Part shown: positions 52,236-61,492 of the stretch, piece after piece
How the letters are laid out: each line of letters starts with the position of its first letter
How positions within the stretch are numbered: the first letter of the stretch is position 1
NCBI RefSeq assembly: GCF_017921895.1
Contig: NZ_JAFIDN010000002.1
Span: 424,968 to 488,967 of the forward strand
DNA from: Natronogracilivirga saccharolytica
Lineage (GTDB): Bacteria; Bacteroidota; Rhodothermia; Balneolales; Natronogracilivirgulaceae
Reading direction: 5' to 3'
Length of the DNA: 64,000 nt
Notes under the pieces: model-generated
Told to the model about the DNA's origin: nothing
The model's input: the letters and a program-made list of their open reading frames with translations, nothing else
Databases searched by the model: none
Made by a program: the position numbers and the translations under genes

Positions 52236-52623
52236 CGGCAGCAGCAATTACAGCAGCATAAAGCACAAGGGTTGCCCCGGTACCGACCAGACAACCGTAC
52301 ATGGCATTACTTCTGCGCGTGCTTTGCACTTCCGAAATATAGGTATCTGTAAACGTGGCAACATATTCTTCATCCTTGCCAACGATCGCTCTTGACGGCG
52401 GATTGGGTGTGATGGCTGTAGCGACGATATATCCGATAAACCCACCGACACATCCGATCAAAAACCAGGTGCCTCCGCTTTCATCATCTGCATAACTCTT
52501 TGCTTCCGCAACCGGATCGGAATCTGAAAAGGCACTGGATGCAGTGTTGAGCGGTTGAACTACCAGTGAAAAAGAAACGATAAGAAAAAAGATACTGCTG
52601 TATTTTCTTACTGATTGGCTCAT
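52222..52623 (-). CDS. Small membrane protein with glycine-rich helices
   Basis: About 133 residues from the ATG at 52623. Signal peptide (IFFLIVSFSLVVQPLNTASS), a helix with TWFLIGCVGGFIGYIVATAI and another with YGCLVGTGATLVLYAAVIAA; glycine-zipper-like. First gene of the five-gene envelope operon. Function unknown. Confidence 0.65.
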   Translation of the reverse strand: MSQSVRKYSSIFFLIVSFSLVVQPLNTASSAFSDSDPVAEAKSYADDESGGTWFLIGCVGGFIGYIVATAITPNPPSRAIVGKDEEYVATFTDTYISEVQSTRRSNAMYGCLVGTGATLVLYAAVIAAADDPL

Positions 52624-52647
52624 AATTGTCCCCATATAAATTGGCAT

Positions 52648-53067
52648 TTTGTGTGATTCGTGTCCCCGGGATTCGTGTCCCCACAGGGATAATTGTTTAC
52701 CCCTGGCAAAGAATCTACTATTATTACGATACTTAGTAAAATAAAAATTGCCCGAATCTATATGCTGGTCCCGGGGCGGGTTCCCCTAAAAGCTGAAGCA
52801 AGGCAATGGTGTCTCCGGCAGGCAGGGCAGTCGCCAGACGAATCGGGACCGCCCCAAATTGTCCCCACTCCGGTGTCAGCCGGCAGCTGAGTCATAGAAA
52901 CAGGTTTGATGGATTTTTCTTATCCGGAAAAACCACATTCAGTGAAAACTGGCATGGATTTTGGCTGTGACTTTCATTTCGTGGTTTGCCCGGATATTGC
53001 ATCCGGCATTACAAACTCCCGGAAGTTATCCCGGGTAATTCCCTGCATCGTTGCACGGTAGGTTCTT
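52648..53067. other. Gene-free region with direct repeats
   Basis: 420 bp with no supported gene. GATTCGTGTCCCC is directly repeated at 52655-52667 and 52670-52682, and AATTGTCCCCAC occurs near 52859. Such TGTCCCC repeats are seen at ends of transposon-related DNA, but no element is identifiable. Confidence 0.4.
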
Positions 53068-53394
53068 TCAAATGTTTTCGGAAAGCTGTTTTTCCTTGAA
53101 CTGATCAGTAATAATTTTGGATGTCAGTCCGATCCCGGGAATGCGCTGAGCTTCGTCTATAAAAATGATCGATGCAGAGCCGAGGATGGTTCGCAACTCC
53201 TCCGTATTCGGTTCTTCCAAAACCTTCCGTACCGTTGGGTCATCTCCGTCAAAAAAAAGAACCTCTTTTTGCGACGGTTCAATGATATTTTTAATCAGCG
53301 TTGTCTTACCCGATCTTCGGGGTCCGGTAAGCAAAATGGCCCTGCCACAGAATAATTTCTTTTCAATAAGCCCTTGTAATGTTCTTGGGATCAT
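53068..53394 (-). pseudogene. Truncated AAA/DUF4143 ATPase
   Basis: 108 codons: Walker A LTGPRRSGKTTLIKN and Walker B SIIFIDEAQRIPGIG as in full-length DUF4143 ATPases, then the frame stops after about 100 of the usual 375-400 residues. The C-terminal helicase-like and nuclease-like parts are missing, so it is a truncated gene. A full-length relative is at 32804-33931. Confidence 0.75.
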
Positions 53395-53561
53395 TGCGGC
53401 TTGCCAAATGTTTGATCGTTATTATTATAGTTATTTTGGAATAGACTACAATATAAATATAATAATTTTGGATTTTAATCCTTTATCAAGCAGCATCAAT
53501 CTCCCAGAAAGATTATTCGCACACAGCGCCGGTCGCAAACCTTAAAGCCCGGATCTCCCCC

Positions 53562-54449
53562 TCATCCATACCTCATGGCGGTCACCAGGTTCTCATTCAG
53601 CACTTTCTTCCATCCGCGGTCACCGATGCCGGTGTTGGAATGCGAAATGACGGCTGATGAAAATGACCGGTCCAGCACATCTTTGTATGACAATCTGGCG
53701 CTTTCGACCGGACCCTTGCCTTCATAAGACCGGGTTACCTTGATGGCGGCGACGGTGCATCCTTTTTCGAGGATTTCGGGTATCACAGGCCTGTAATCCA
53801 CCAGATCGTCCCCGACGTTCAGAACCAGATGGTCCAGGTCATACTCATCCACCAGCTTCACGGCCGTCGACAGGCTTACCGCACCGTGAGATGAAAATCC
53901 GGTATTGCCGATAAGGCCTTTTTCGCGCAATTCAAGGAGGGCTGAAAATGCCGAGGCGTTGTCCTCAACACTGTCCCTCAGGCCGGTGTTATGCAGGAGA
54001 TACACATCGAGATAGTCCCGGCCGAGTTCTTCCATGCTGGTATGGAAGTCGCTCATCACCCCGTCATAGGTGCTCGAGTCGGTTTTGGAACTCACTATAA
54101 GCTGGTCGAAGTCATCATCGGTAAGCATTTCCCCCAGGAGACGCTCGCTGCCCGAGTAGTTTCTTGCCGAATCGATGTAATTAACCCCCTTTTCCATGGC
54201 GTAGCGCAGGTATTCCTCCCTTTCATCATCAGGAATATGGGACCGGCCGGTGAAACGGCTGCCGGCGCCAAGGCATAGCACAGATGCCATCAACCCGTTT
54301 TTCCCCAGCTTTCTCTTGGGAATCACAGCATTCTTCAATTCATCAGGAGTCTCAGTATCATGCGAAACCGTGCTGCCGGAACAGCCAACAATCACTCCAA
54401 GCGTCCCAAGACCAACGCTTTGCAGAAACTTTTTTCTGTTGATTTTCAT
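53562..54449 (-). CDS. Aldo/keto reductase with Tat-lipoprotein-like signal
   Basis: 295 residues. NRKKFLQSVGLGTLGVIVGC is a twin-arginine-like (R-K) signal ending in Cys, so it may be a lipid-anchored exported enzyme. Catalytic residues: YIDSARNYSGSE (Asp, Tyr), VSSKTD (Lys), DVYLLHNTG (His). A homologue with a stricter Tat signal is at 13156-14088. Substrate unknown. Confidence 0.87.
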   Translation of the reverse strand: MKINRKKFLQSVGLGTLGVIVGCSGSTVSHDTETPDELKNAVIPKRKLGKNGLMASVLCLGAGSRFTGRSHIPDDEREEYLRYAMEKGVNYIDSARNYSGSERLLGEMLTDDDFDQLIVSSKTDSSTYDGVMSDFHTSMEELGRDYLDVYLLHNTGLRDSVEDNASAFSALLELREKGLIGNTGFSSHGAVSLSTAVKLVDEYDLDHLVLNVGDDLVDYRPVIPEILEKGCTVAAIKVTRSYEGKGPVESARLSYKDVLDRSFSSAVISHSNTGIGDRGWKKVLNENLVTAMRYG

Positions 54450-54892
54450 CTTAAGGGATGAGTTTTATTGGATTTGGCCTGTTATGCAAAATACATGCGG
54501 GGATGCACGACATCAAGGGGGAGTTGGCAATCGGGCGGATGTACGATGCGTCCATGATGTGTCCCGTACGGTGGGGATGTCGACGGGCGGAAATTGGGGC
54601 GCGTCATGAGGTACCGTGCCAAACCGCCGGGAAGTGTTGCATATTCTTGCGCAAGATGAGGTAATGCACTCTCTGCTGAATGCAACATGTACTTGCAGTA
54701 AGTGACCTGTATACAAGCTTATGTGCTGCATCTACGCCAGGTCTGCAGCGGGAAGTTCGTTTCCTGGAAATTGTTCAGGGAATCTTCTGGGAATAAATTT
54801 TAAGAGATGCTAAGTAGTTTAATTGTATCCATGCAGGCAATTGCATCTTTCGCTGAATAAACCCAGGTTGTTAGCTTAAAGCCAAAAAAGCA
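54450..54892. other. Gene-free region, GC-rich then AT-rich
   Basis: 443 bp between the reductase and the IS66 remnant. The first 190 bp are GC-rich with open frames that have no recognised character; the last 120 bp are AT-richer and may include the old IS66 end. No feature supported. Confidence 0.4.
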
Positions 54893-55180
54893 ATGCAATT
54901 GGAAAAACAGCAAAGAATGTTCTCACTGGTCGAGCAGTGGTAAGCCAGCCAGATGACAAAAAAAGAATTTTGCCGGCATCACCAGATCAAGCTATCCACA
55001 TTTGGTTACTGGACCACCCGCTACCGCCGTAGCTGTAAAGAGTCTGCAGGTGGTTTTGTCCAGATTGATCCGGGCGGTGCGCCATTAGATGGTATGCAGA
55101 TTATCTATCCCAATGGAGTCCGGCCGAGCGTTGAGGGTTATGATGCCGGTTTGATCGGTGAGCTGATCCATCTGTGGTAA
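54893..55180 (+). pseudogene. IS66 TnpA-like ORF with an internal stop
   Basis: The frame from the ATG at 54893 reads MQLEKQQRMFSLVEQW, a TAA at 54941, then ASQMTKKEFCRHHQIKLSTF and GYW. IS66 TnpA proteins begin this way, with Gln where the stop now is. Inactivated by nonsense mutation. Confidence 0.75.
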
Positions 55181-55183
55181 GTC

Positions 55184-55423
55184 ATGTTTACCTTAGGCAA
55201 CACGCTCACCTACCAGTTATATCGCAGTGTGTGTGACATGCGCAAGTCCTTTGATGGATTGTGCGGGCTGGTCCGCAATGAGCTGGGCCGCCGGCCGGCC
55301 AGCGGGGAAGTATTTGTCTTTTTGAACCATCGCCGCATGCTTACTTTTACACTGAATTTGAGACTTGACCCTGGCGTTGCCGGCAGCTACCCTGAATGGA
55401 TATCTTATATGGAAATGATTTAA
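55184..55423 (+). pseudogene. IS66 TnpB-like ORF, truncated
   Basis: VCDMRKSFDGLCGLVRNELG, RRPASGEVFVFLNHRR is IS66 TnpB (Orf2). After about residue 48 the similarity ends; the WDRDGFxLWxKRLE part is lost. tnpC is absent. Together with the TnpA frame this is an IS66 remnant. Confidence 0.8.
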
Positions 55424-55469
55424 TAAGGCATCTCAAATGTTGTTCCACCAATGAATGTTAATGGGAGTT

Positions 55470-56030
55470 ATGAAGCTATATATAAAATATATGGTCAGCC
55501 TGCGTTGCAAGATGCTGGTACAGGAAGAGTTGAAGAAGCTTGGTCTGAACCGGGTCGCGGTGGATCTCGGGGTGGTGGAAATTTTCGGGGATATCACGGA
55601 TGAGCAACGGGAGAAATTCAGAAATAATTTGAAAAAAGCGGGACTGGAACTGCTTGACGATAAAAAGCAGATTCTGGTAGAAAAAATCAAAAATGTCATC
55701 GTTGAAATGATTCATTACTCGGATGAAATCCCGGAAATGAACGACTCGGACTTTATCAGCGAAATGCTGGGCTACGATTATACCTATCTGTCAAATACGT
55801 TTTCGGAAGTCAAAGGTATGACCATCCGGCATTTTATTATCCTGCACAGGATCGAAAAAGCCAAAGAACTGTTGATGTACGACGAACTTACCCTGACAGA
55901 GATTGCTCACCGGCTGCATTACAGCAGTGTAGCCCATTTATCCAGCCAGTTCAAAAAGATTACCGGTCTAACGCCCAGCTATTTCAGGGAGTTGAAGTAT
56001 AAGCGAGTGAAAAATCTCGAGGATCTGTAA
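55470..56030 (+). CDS. AraC-family regulator, small type
   Basis: 186 residues from the ATG at 55470 (MKLYIKYMVSLRCKMLVQEE). An N-terminal domain with LKKLGLNRVAVDLGVVEIF is followed by an AraC helix-turn-helix domain, SEMLGYDYTYLSNTFSEVKG and LTLTEIAHRLHYSSVAHLSS. This soluble AraC type is widespread in Bacteroidota-like genomes. It may control the cupin and desaturase genes downstream. Confidence 0.88.
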   Translation: MKLYIKYMVSLRCKMLVQEELKKLGLNRVAVDLGVVEIFGDITDEQREKFRNNLKKAGLELLDDKKQILVEKIKNVIVEMIHYSDEIPEMNDSDFISEMLGYDYTYLSNTFSEVKGMTIRHFIILHRIEKAKELLMYDELTLTEIAHRLHYSSVAHLSSQFKKITGLTPSYFRELKYKRVKNLEDL

Positions 56031-56218
56031 CATCTGTAACATTTTCCGGATTCGGTGTAACGCATGTTGTATTGAAAATTCCCACCTTGGCGGGTGAGTA
56101 AAGAAGGACGAGCTGACGGAATGGAGTCTTTCCTGACTGTTGCGATTAACGCACAATGAACATCACCTGAAAGAGACCGGAAAATATGCAATCAGATGAC
56201 GGATCCAGGTCTAATGAG

Positions 56219-56551
56219 ATGGAAAAGGCCACGGCTTTTATCATCGTTGAGATCATCGAATATGTTCCCGGTTCGGTAGTGATCAAAACCATCCTTAAGA
56301 AAAGAACAGGAAATGTCAGCGCCGTTTCGGTGGATTCCGACGGAGAACTGGAAGAAAAGGCATCCCCTTTTGATATTTTCATACAGATAATAGAAGGCCG
56401 CACGGAAATATTCATCGAGGATGATGTATTACATCTTGAAACCGGCCAGTCCGTTATCATACCGGCGCATTCCCGCAACTCTTTCAAGGCCGGCCACCGG
56501 TTTAAAATGATATCCACGGTAATAAAAAGCGGATATGAAGAAGTAAGCTGA
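56219..56551 (+). CDS. Cupin-domain protein
   Basis: About 110 residues. SPFDIFIQIIEGRTEIFIED and LETGQSVIIPAHSRNSFKAG form the two cupin motifs with few metal-binding His. The in-frame ATG at 56186 is an alternative start; the family start fits MEKATAFIIVE at 56219. Likely a small-molecule sensing or stress protein. Same strand as the AraC regulator and the desaturase. Confidence 0.8.
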   Translation: MEKATAFIIVEIIEYVPGSVVIKTILKKRTGNVSAVSVDSDGELEEKASPFDIFIQIIEGRTEIFIEDDVLHLETGQSVIIPAHSRNSFKAGHRFKMISTVIKSGYEEVS

Positions 56552-56576
56552 AGCACGTATTATAATCAATAAGATT

Positions 56577-57686
56577 ATGCAGAAACGACAAAGAGTTACA
56601 TTCGTTGGTAAAGACAGGAATATCTTTTTTAAAACCCTGAAACAGAGAGTGGACCGGCATTTCCGGGATCAGGGCAAAACCATGCACGCCAATGCTGCCA
56701 TGGTTCTTAAGTCCGTAATCATGCTGGCGTTGTATATAGTACCGTTTTGCGTGATCATTCTGATGCAACCGCCGCTGTGGTTGTCGCTTCTGCTGTGGTT
56801 TGTGATGGGCGTCGGAATGGCCGGTATCGGCATGGCCATCATGCACGATGCCAACCATGGAGCTTATTCTTCACGTCCGGCCGTGAACAAAATACTCGGG
56901 TTTTCACTGAACCTGGTTGGAGGCTCCCGGCACAACTGGCACTTGCAGCACAATATCCTGCATCACACCTACACCAATATTACCCATCTGGATGACGATA
57001 TTGAGAGCAAGCTGATTCTTCGCTATTCCCCGCATACCAGGGTCAGGTGGTACCACAAACTGCAGCCGTTCTACGCTTTTATTTTTTACGGCATTCTCAC
57101 CCTCTACTGGGTTACTCTCAAAGATTTCGTGCAATTTGTCCGGTATACCATGGACGGTGTGAACCCGAATTCGTTTGGGCGCAATACGGTTTTATTGTCC
57201 GGTATCATCTCCCTGAAAATTGTTTATTTTTTCGTGTTTATCGGGTTGCCGGTTCTTGCCGGTATTGCTGTTTCCCATGTGGTCGCCGGATTTCTGTTGA
57301 TGCATTTTGTCGCAGGAATTATTCTGACCACCGTATTTCAGCTGGCTCATTCCGTGGATGAAACCGAGTTTCCCCTGCCGGACGAGGAAGGAAAAATTCA
57401 AAACGCCTGGGCCATTCATCAAATGGAGACCACCGTCAATTTCGCGCGTTACAACAAGTTGTTGTCCTGGTATCTGGGTGGTTTGAACTTTCAGGTGGAG
57501 CATCACCTGTTTCCGAAAATTTGTCATGTGCACTATCCGGAAGTTGCCGAAATTGCGCGGAAAACCGCACGGGAATTTGATGTCACGTACAACGAACATC
57601 AAACCCTTGGTGCTGCCCTGAAATCGCATATCCATTTTATGATCCGGATCGGGAAGCTGCCGGATTTAAATGATGGTATCGGTTGA
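56577..57686 (+). CDS. Acyl-lipid fatty acid desaturase
   Basis: 369 residues with four membrane helices and three His boxes: HDANHGAYS (HxxxH), HNWHLQHNILHH (HxxHH) and NFQVEHHLFPKI (QxxHH). The Q in the last box marks the front-end (Delta-6/Delta-5-like) desaturases, although no cytochrome b5 domain is fused. It adds double bonds to membrane lipids, perhaps in cold response. It follows the cupin gene after 25 bp and probably shares its transcript. Confidence 0.92.
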   Translation: MQKRQRVTFVGKDRNIFFKTLKQRVDRHFRDQGKTMHANAAMVLKSVIMLALYIVPFCVIILMQPPLWLSLLLWFVMGVGMAGIGMAIMHDANHGAYSSRPAVNKILGFSLNLVGGSRHNWHLQHNILHHTYTNITHLDDDIESKLILRYSPHTRVRWYHKLQPFYAFIFYGILTLYWVTLKDFVQFVRYTMDGVNPNSFGRNTVLLSGIISLKIVYFFVFIGLPVLAGIAVSHVVAGFLLMHFVAGIILTTVFQLAHSVDETEFPLPDEEGKIQNAWAIHQMETTVNFARYNKLLSWYLGGLNFQVEHHLFPKICHVHYPEVAEIARKTAREFDVTYNEHQTLGAALKSHIHFMIRIGKLPDLNDGIG

Positions 57687-57795
57687 GATTGAATATTACT
57701 GTAACAACAAAAGCGTATCAATCGGATAAGCCGTGATGAATCCTTTGACGTGATCTGTTGCCGCAACCTGTTGCCGCGTCCTGTTGCCGCGAGTA

Positions 57796-58233
57796 TCAAA
57801 ACAGGGCCCGATCGTGACGCAACAGGCCCCGCCAGGACGATTCCAAACAGCATTCCGGAGAAAAGCGGCCTTCTCCGCTGTATTCAAAGGAAAACCGGTC
57901 GATCTGGAATAGCGGGAAGGGCGAATCCACCGGTACAAAGGCCATGCTGCAATCCCAACCTATTACCCACCTGCTAAAGCGGGTCAATTCCTGTCCGCCT
58001 GAAAACTTGGATTTAAAGTTCTTCATCAATTTCTTTTTTTTCGCTTTTGCACAGGCTCCCAAATCAATAGCCGAAACAGAACCTATATCTTGTTGAAGAT
58101 ATCGGTAAAGATTACAGGTGATTAGCGGCATTAATAATCTCTTCCGTGTTGTGGTCAATGACGCGAATGGAAAATTTGCCTTTTGTTGAAGAAGAGAGCG
58201 AATCTGATCCATGCTTTTTGGTTTTGTAGCCAC
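57796..58233 (-). pseudogene. IS21 istA remnant (5' part only)
   Basis: AGGAGGACAA precedes a GTG at 58233; the protein begins with ATKPKSMDQIRSLLQQ, like IstA transposases, then frame and similarity are lost. KGKFSIRVI, in another frame, also recalls IstA. The part after about 58100 is not IstA-like and may be random frame. istB is absent. Confidence 0.5.
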
Positions 58234-58340
58234 ACTTGTCCTCCTTTTGATTATGTGTTCAAAAGCAAGCAAAATACTTTCCGGCAACAGGTGGGTCAGT
58301 TTAAAGTGAAACGGGTGGATCAGTATAGGGTGATATTCTC
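58234..58340. mobile_element. IS21-type element end
   Basis: Minus-strand sequence upstream of the istA start has CACTTTAAACTGACCCACC and similar runs, as found at ends of IS21 elements. Only this end is recognisable. Confidence 0.45.
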
Positions 58341-58347
58341 AATTAAT

Positions 58348-58455
58348 TCACTTCTTTCCACCTTTGGGTGGCTTCACCGGTTTTCTGCCTTTATTCTGTC
58401 CCGGAGGTGCAGGTTGAGTAGTTGGTTTTGGCGGTTTTTTCTGTTCTTTTGCCAT
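58348..58455 (-). CDS. Tiny Lys/Pro-rich protein
   Basis: 35 residues: MAKEQKKPPKPTTQPAPPGQ and NKGRKPVKPPKGGKK. Very basic and proline-rich with no predicted fold. It starts 4 bp after the stop of the membrane protein gene upstream on the same strand, so the two are probably co-translated. No homology I can name. Confidence 0.5.
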   Translation of the reverse strand: MAKEQKKPPKPTTQPAPPGQNKGRKPVKPPKGGKK

Positions 58456-58459
58456 AGTT

Positions 58460-58808
58460 CTATAGGTTATAGGTTACAAAAATGGAAATGCTTACAAAGC
58501 CAAAAGTAAATAAAGCGAGAGAAAACGGATTTAATAAATTCAACCATTTTGTGTACTGTCCTCCAGGATCGACCTCTTCAAAGTTTTTACTATCATCCAG
58601 CTCATCTATCGCTTTTCGAAATGCCAAGGCACTCAGGTAGTATGAAATTAAACTGATCACAATACTCAGTCCCCAGGTGAGCCAGCTTGTTATCAGCCAC
58701 CCAATCATTACCGGCTCTCCGTCAACGAAGTTGGATACAAACGCAAATGTCACCGCAAACGCACCACCTGAAAGCTTAATGAGTGTCTTGTCAAACTCAT
58801 CCTGGGAG
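58460..58808 (-). CDS. Membrane protein, N-terminus cut off by IS3 insertion
   Basis: The frame extends from the stop at 58460 to the left end of the IS3 element at 58809, reading HSQDEFDKTLIKLSGGAFAV, TFAFVSNFV and two or more further helices. GTG at 58753 is inside a conserved helix and is unlikely to be the original start. The N-terminal codons are not found on the other side of the IS. Function unknown. Confidence 0.65.
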
Positions 58809-58862
58809 TGTAGTGGTCGGGAAAAATTGGACGGTTAAATCCTAACCGTTGATTTGCCTGAC

Positions 58863-59147
58863 ATGAAACGTAAACGCCGACACTTCAGCCCTGACTTCAA
58901 GGCTACCGTAGCCATAGAAGCCCTCAAAGAACGCCAGAGCGTCAATCAACTGGCCGAGAAATACGAACTGCATCCCAACCAGATTACCACCTGGAAAAAG
59001 GAATTTGTGGATAACGCCGACAAAGCCTTTTCTGATGAGAAAGCCAATGCCGAGCAGAAGGATCGGGAAAAGCAGATGGAAGAGCTCTATAAGCAAATCG
59101 GTCAAATGAAGGTGGAAACCGACTGGTTAAAAAAAAAGCTTCTATGA
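58863..59147 (+). CDS. IS3 transposase OrfA
   Basis: 94 residues: MKRKRRHFSPDFKATVAIEA, a helix-turn-helix with VNQLAEKYELHPNQITTWKK and a C-terminal leucine-zipper-like helix. A run of nine A (59129-59137) containing A AAA AAG near its 3' end is a classic -1 frameshift site to make the OrfAB transposase. The stop overlaps the orfB start. Confidence 0.9.
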   Translation: MKRKRRHFSPDFKATVAIEALKERQSVNQLAEKYELHPNQITTWKKEFVDNADKAFSDEKANAEQKDREKQMEELYKQIGQMKVETDWLKKKLL

Positions 59148-59986
59148 TGCCGGTGGCGGATCGCAAAAAACTGGTAGACATGAACCTTACCAAGCCCAGT
59201 ATTACCAGGCAGTGCGGTTTGCTGGGGTTGGCTCGTTCGACCTACTACCATAAACCCAATCCGATCAGTGAGCAAGACCTTCAGATCATGCATACCATGG
59301 ACCGCATGTATCACGAAGATCCAACCCGCGGCACACGCCGCTACGCCGATGATCTGGCCCATGAGGGCTACAAGGTCGGCCGGGATAAAGTACGCCGACT
59401 GATGCAGCTCATGGCCATTGCCGCCATTTACTGTAAACCCAGAACCACGGTTGCTGACCCGGCAAAGTACAAGTATCCCTATCTGCTCAGGGGGTTGCAT
59501 ATCAATCGCACCAATCAGGTCTGGAAGATTGACATCAGCTACATCCCGCTGCGCAAGGGGTTTCTTTATCTGGTTGCCATTATCGATGTTCACAGCCGCT
59601 ATATTGTGGGTTGGGATATCTCAAATACCATGGAAGCCGAATGGGTGGTGGGTTGTGTCAAACAGGCTGTCGCCCGACATGGTGCTCCTGAAATCATTAA
59701 TTCTGATCAGGGAAGCCAGTTTACCAGCGATGAGTACATCACCTACATCACAAGCCTGAAAACGGTCAAAATCTCGATGGACGGTAAAGGCCGAGCCACC
59801 GATAATGCGCACATTGAGCGCTTCTTTCGAACCATTAAACACGAGAAAATCTATCTTCACCTGCCGGAAAACGGACAAGAGTTATATGCGCTTTGCTCTG
59901 AGTTCATAACCTTTTATAATACCAAGCGGTCTCATTCCAAAATTGGAAAGATTCCTCCGGTAAAGCGGTACCTTCCGGCAGCTTGA
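59144..59986 (+). CDS. IS3 transposase OrfB (rve integrase core)
   Basis: 280 residues. HTH-like start with TRQCGLLGLARSTYYHKPN, then a DDE core: Asp in QVWKIDISYIPL, Asp in IINSDQGSQFTS, Glu in NAHIERFFRTIKHEKIY. All catalytic residues are present. Likely made as an OrfAB fusion. Confidence 0.93.
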   Translation: MMPVADRKKLVDMNLTKPSITRQCGLLGLARSTYYHKPNPISEQDLQIMHTMDRMYHEDPTRGTRRYADDLAHEGYKVGRDKVRRLMQLMAIAAIYCKPRTTVADPAKYKYPYLLRGLHINRTNQVWKIDISYIPLRKGFLYLVAIIDVHSRYIVGWDISNTMEAEWVVGCVKQAVARHGAPEIINSDQGSQFTSDEYITYITSLKTVKISMDGKGRATDNAHIERFFRTIKHEKIYLHLPENGQELYALCSEFITFYNTKRSHSKIGKIPPVKRYLPAA

Positions 59987-60037
59987 AATCAAACGAACAA
60001 TCCTCAAAGAGCTGTCCAACCATTCCCGACCATCTCA

Positions 60038-60496
60038 CGGAGCGGACGCGGGAGGTCAACAGCATGGAGACAATGAAGACAGTGTAAATGAACCGGCGGC
60101 AATGACGCCATCCGTGGACTGGAGTGTGATGGATGAAATTGCCGACCGGGTAATGCAGCCGGACATTCCGGACGAAACGTTGTATGGCAGATACCTGGCA
60201 CTCACCTATATTTTTTTGGCAGCTCCATCTTTGGCCATGGTCTCATATCTGCTGTTTAAAAATGAAAGAGGCCGCTTTTCCCAGAATTTTGTAATGAACC
60301 TTTATGCTGTTTCACATATGCTGACTTTCAGCATAATCCAAATCCCCAGTATCCTCTACCAGGGGCAGGTATTTGACTTTCACTCCCACTTAATATACTG
60401 TACCTGGTCTGGATGTACCATCGATATTTGAATGTACGATCCATACGAACTGCTGTAAAAGCAGTCTTTTCCTACCTGCTGAGCCTGGCCCTTTAA
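60038..60496 (+). pseudogene. DUF3667-like gene, 3' half with a frameshift
   Basis: From about 60100 the frame reads LALTYIFLAAPSLAMVSYLL, FKNERGRFSQNFVMNLYAVS and so on, the last membrane helices of DUF3667 proteins. Near 60395-60405 the frame shifts and continues LYLVWMYHRYLNVRSIRTAV to a stop at 60494. The N-terminal half is absent to the left, where the IS3 element lies. Confidence 0.6.
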
Positions 60497-60555
60497 ATTC
60501 TTTTTTCCAGTGCTGTTCTATTGATTGCAGCCTTCATTTGGACACAATTATCATG

Positions 60556-60599
60556 AGAATCGCTCCTGCTCCCATCTAGAATCGCTCCTGCTCCCATCT
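60556..60599. repeat. 22-bp perfect tandem duplication
   Basis: AGAATCGCTCCTGCTCCCAT+CT occurs twice in a row (60556-60577, 60578-60599) in non-coding DNA. Confidence 0.85.
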
Positions 60600-60653
60600 C
60601 ACTGGTAATATGTTTCTGATTTTGCCTGTTACACCTTCCGGGAAAAGTCCTGT

Positions 60654-61328
60654 CTACCACATTCTGTCCGGTGTGATGGCTATTCCGATATTAAACCCGG
60701 GGTAGCTCATGCCTTTGCGGAAACCTTCTCCATAGGTGACATCCATCTCTATCAAATCAGGAATCACAGCTAAGCGCAGTCCGGTCTGAAATGAGGGAGT
60801 TTCAAAATTGGATGTGAAAATTTCTGAAAGGATCATCACCCTGTCACGAATGCCGAAATCCCCACGGATACCGGATGTAAAGGCGTATTCCCGGTCATGT
60901 TCATTAAACCCTTCCATTCCAAGGTTAAGATGCAACACCGAGCTGCCATCCAGTATCATTTTACTGAATAGAACATATGAAAAAAACTCATCCAGATCGC
61001 CGTCAAAATTAAAAACCGGGGCCAATACCAGCCCGTAAGCCCAGCCATCCACTTCAACATCTCCTGGCACGGCTTTAAATTCTATAAACCAGTTATCGGG
61101 CTCGAGCCCATCTGAGGAATCGAAAATCATTCCCGCGGTTAATTCAAGCCACCGGGTGACAGAAACAGCCGGCTGAAACCAGGACTCTTCGGTTCCATAC
61201 CACGATTCAATTTGAAAAGAGCGTTGGGTCGTTACAGCCGCATCATCCACGATCATCTGTTGCGCGTCTGCCTTTTTAGAAATCAATATTGGTACAATGA
61301 ACAGCAGAATAGCTGTGTATCGAATCAT
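60654..61328 (-). CDS. Outer-membrane beta-barrel-like protein of unknown function
   Basis: About 224 residues from the ATG at 61328. Signal peptide (AILLFIVPILISKKADAQ), then alternating strands such as FQIESWYGTEESWFQPAVSV, DNWFIEFKAVP, GLVLAPVFNFDG and FNIGIAITPDRMW ending in an aromatic residue, all as in barrel proteins. No family I can name for certain. Confidence 0.6.
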   Translation of the reverse strand: MIRYTAILLFIVPILISKKADAQQMIVDDAAVTTQRSFQIESWYGTEESWFQPAVSVTRWLELTAGMIFDSSDGLEPDNWFIEFKAVPGDVEVDGWAYGLVLAPVFNFDGDLDEFFSYVLFSKMILDGSSVLHLNLGMEGFNEHDREYAFTSGIRGDFGIRDRVMILSEIFTSNFETPSFQTGLRLAVIPDLIEMDVTYGEGFRKGMSYPGFNIGIAITPDRMW

Positions 61329-61492
61329 TATTATAATTTTGTTCACTTGCATGAGTATCACCTGTTTTTGATAACAGCCACATTACTTTGCCGAATCAAG
61401 GCCCGACTCATTGGCGAAAAAGCCTGAATTGATTCAGTTGAATGAGCTCACTGGTACTTGGCAGAATAACATTCCAAGTGCCCGATTATGAT

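Larger units (their letters stand above)
58809..60037 (+). mobile_element. IS3-family insertion sequence, complete
   Basis: Ends TGTAGTGGTCGGGAAAAATT (58809-58828) and the reverse of TGAGATGGTCGGGAATGGTT (to 60037) are imperfect inverted repeats with conserved GGTCGGGAA and TTGGAC. The 1.23-kb length is normal, and it carries orfA and orfB. No target-site duplication is evident, and the genes on either side differ, suggesting a deletion or recombination next to it. Confidence 0.85.

Noticed and set aside
54450..54890. Short open frames in the GC-rich gap
   Set aside because: No start signals, no conserved pattern, and several frames overlap equally.
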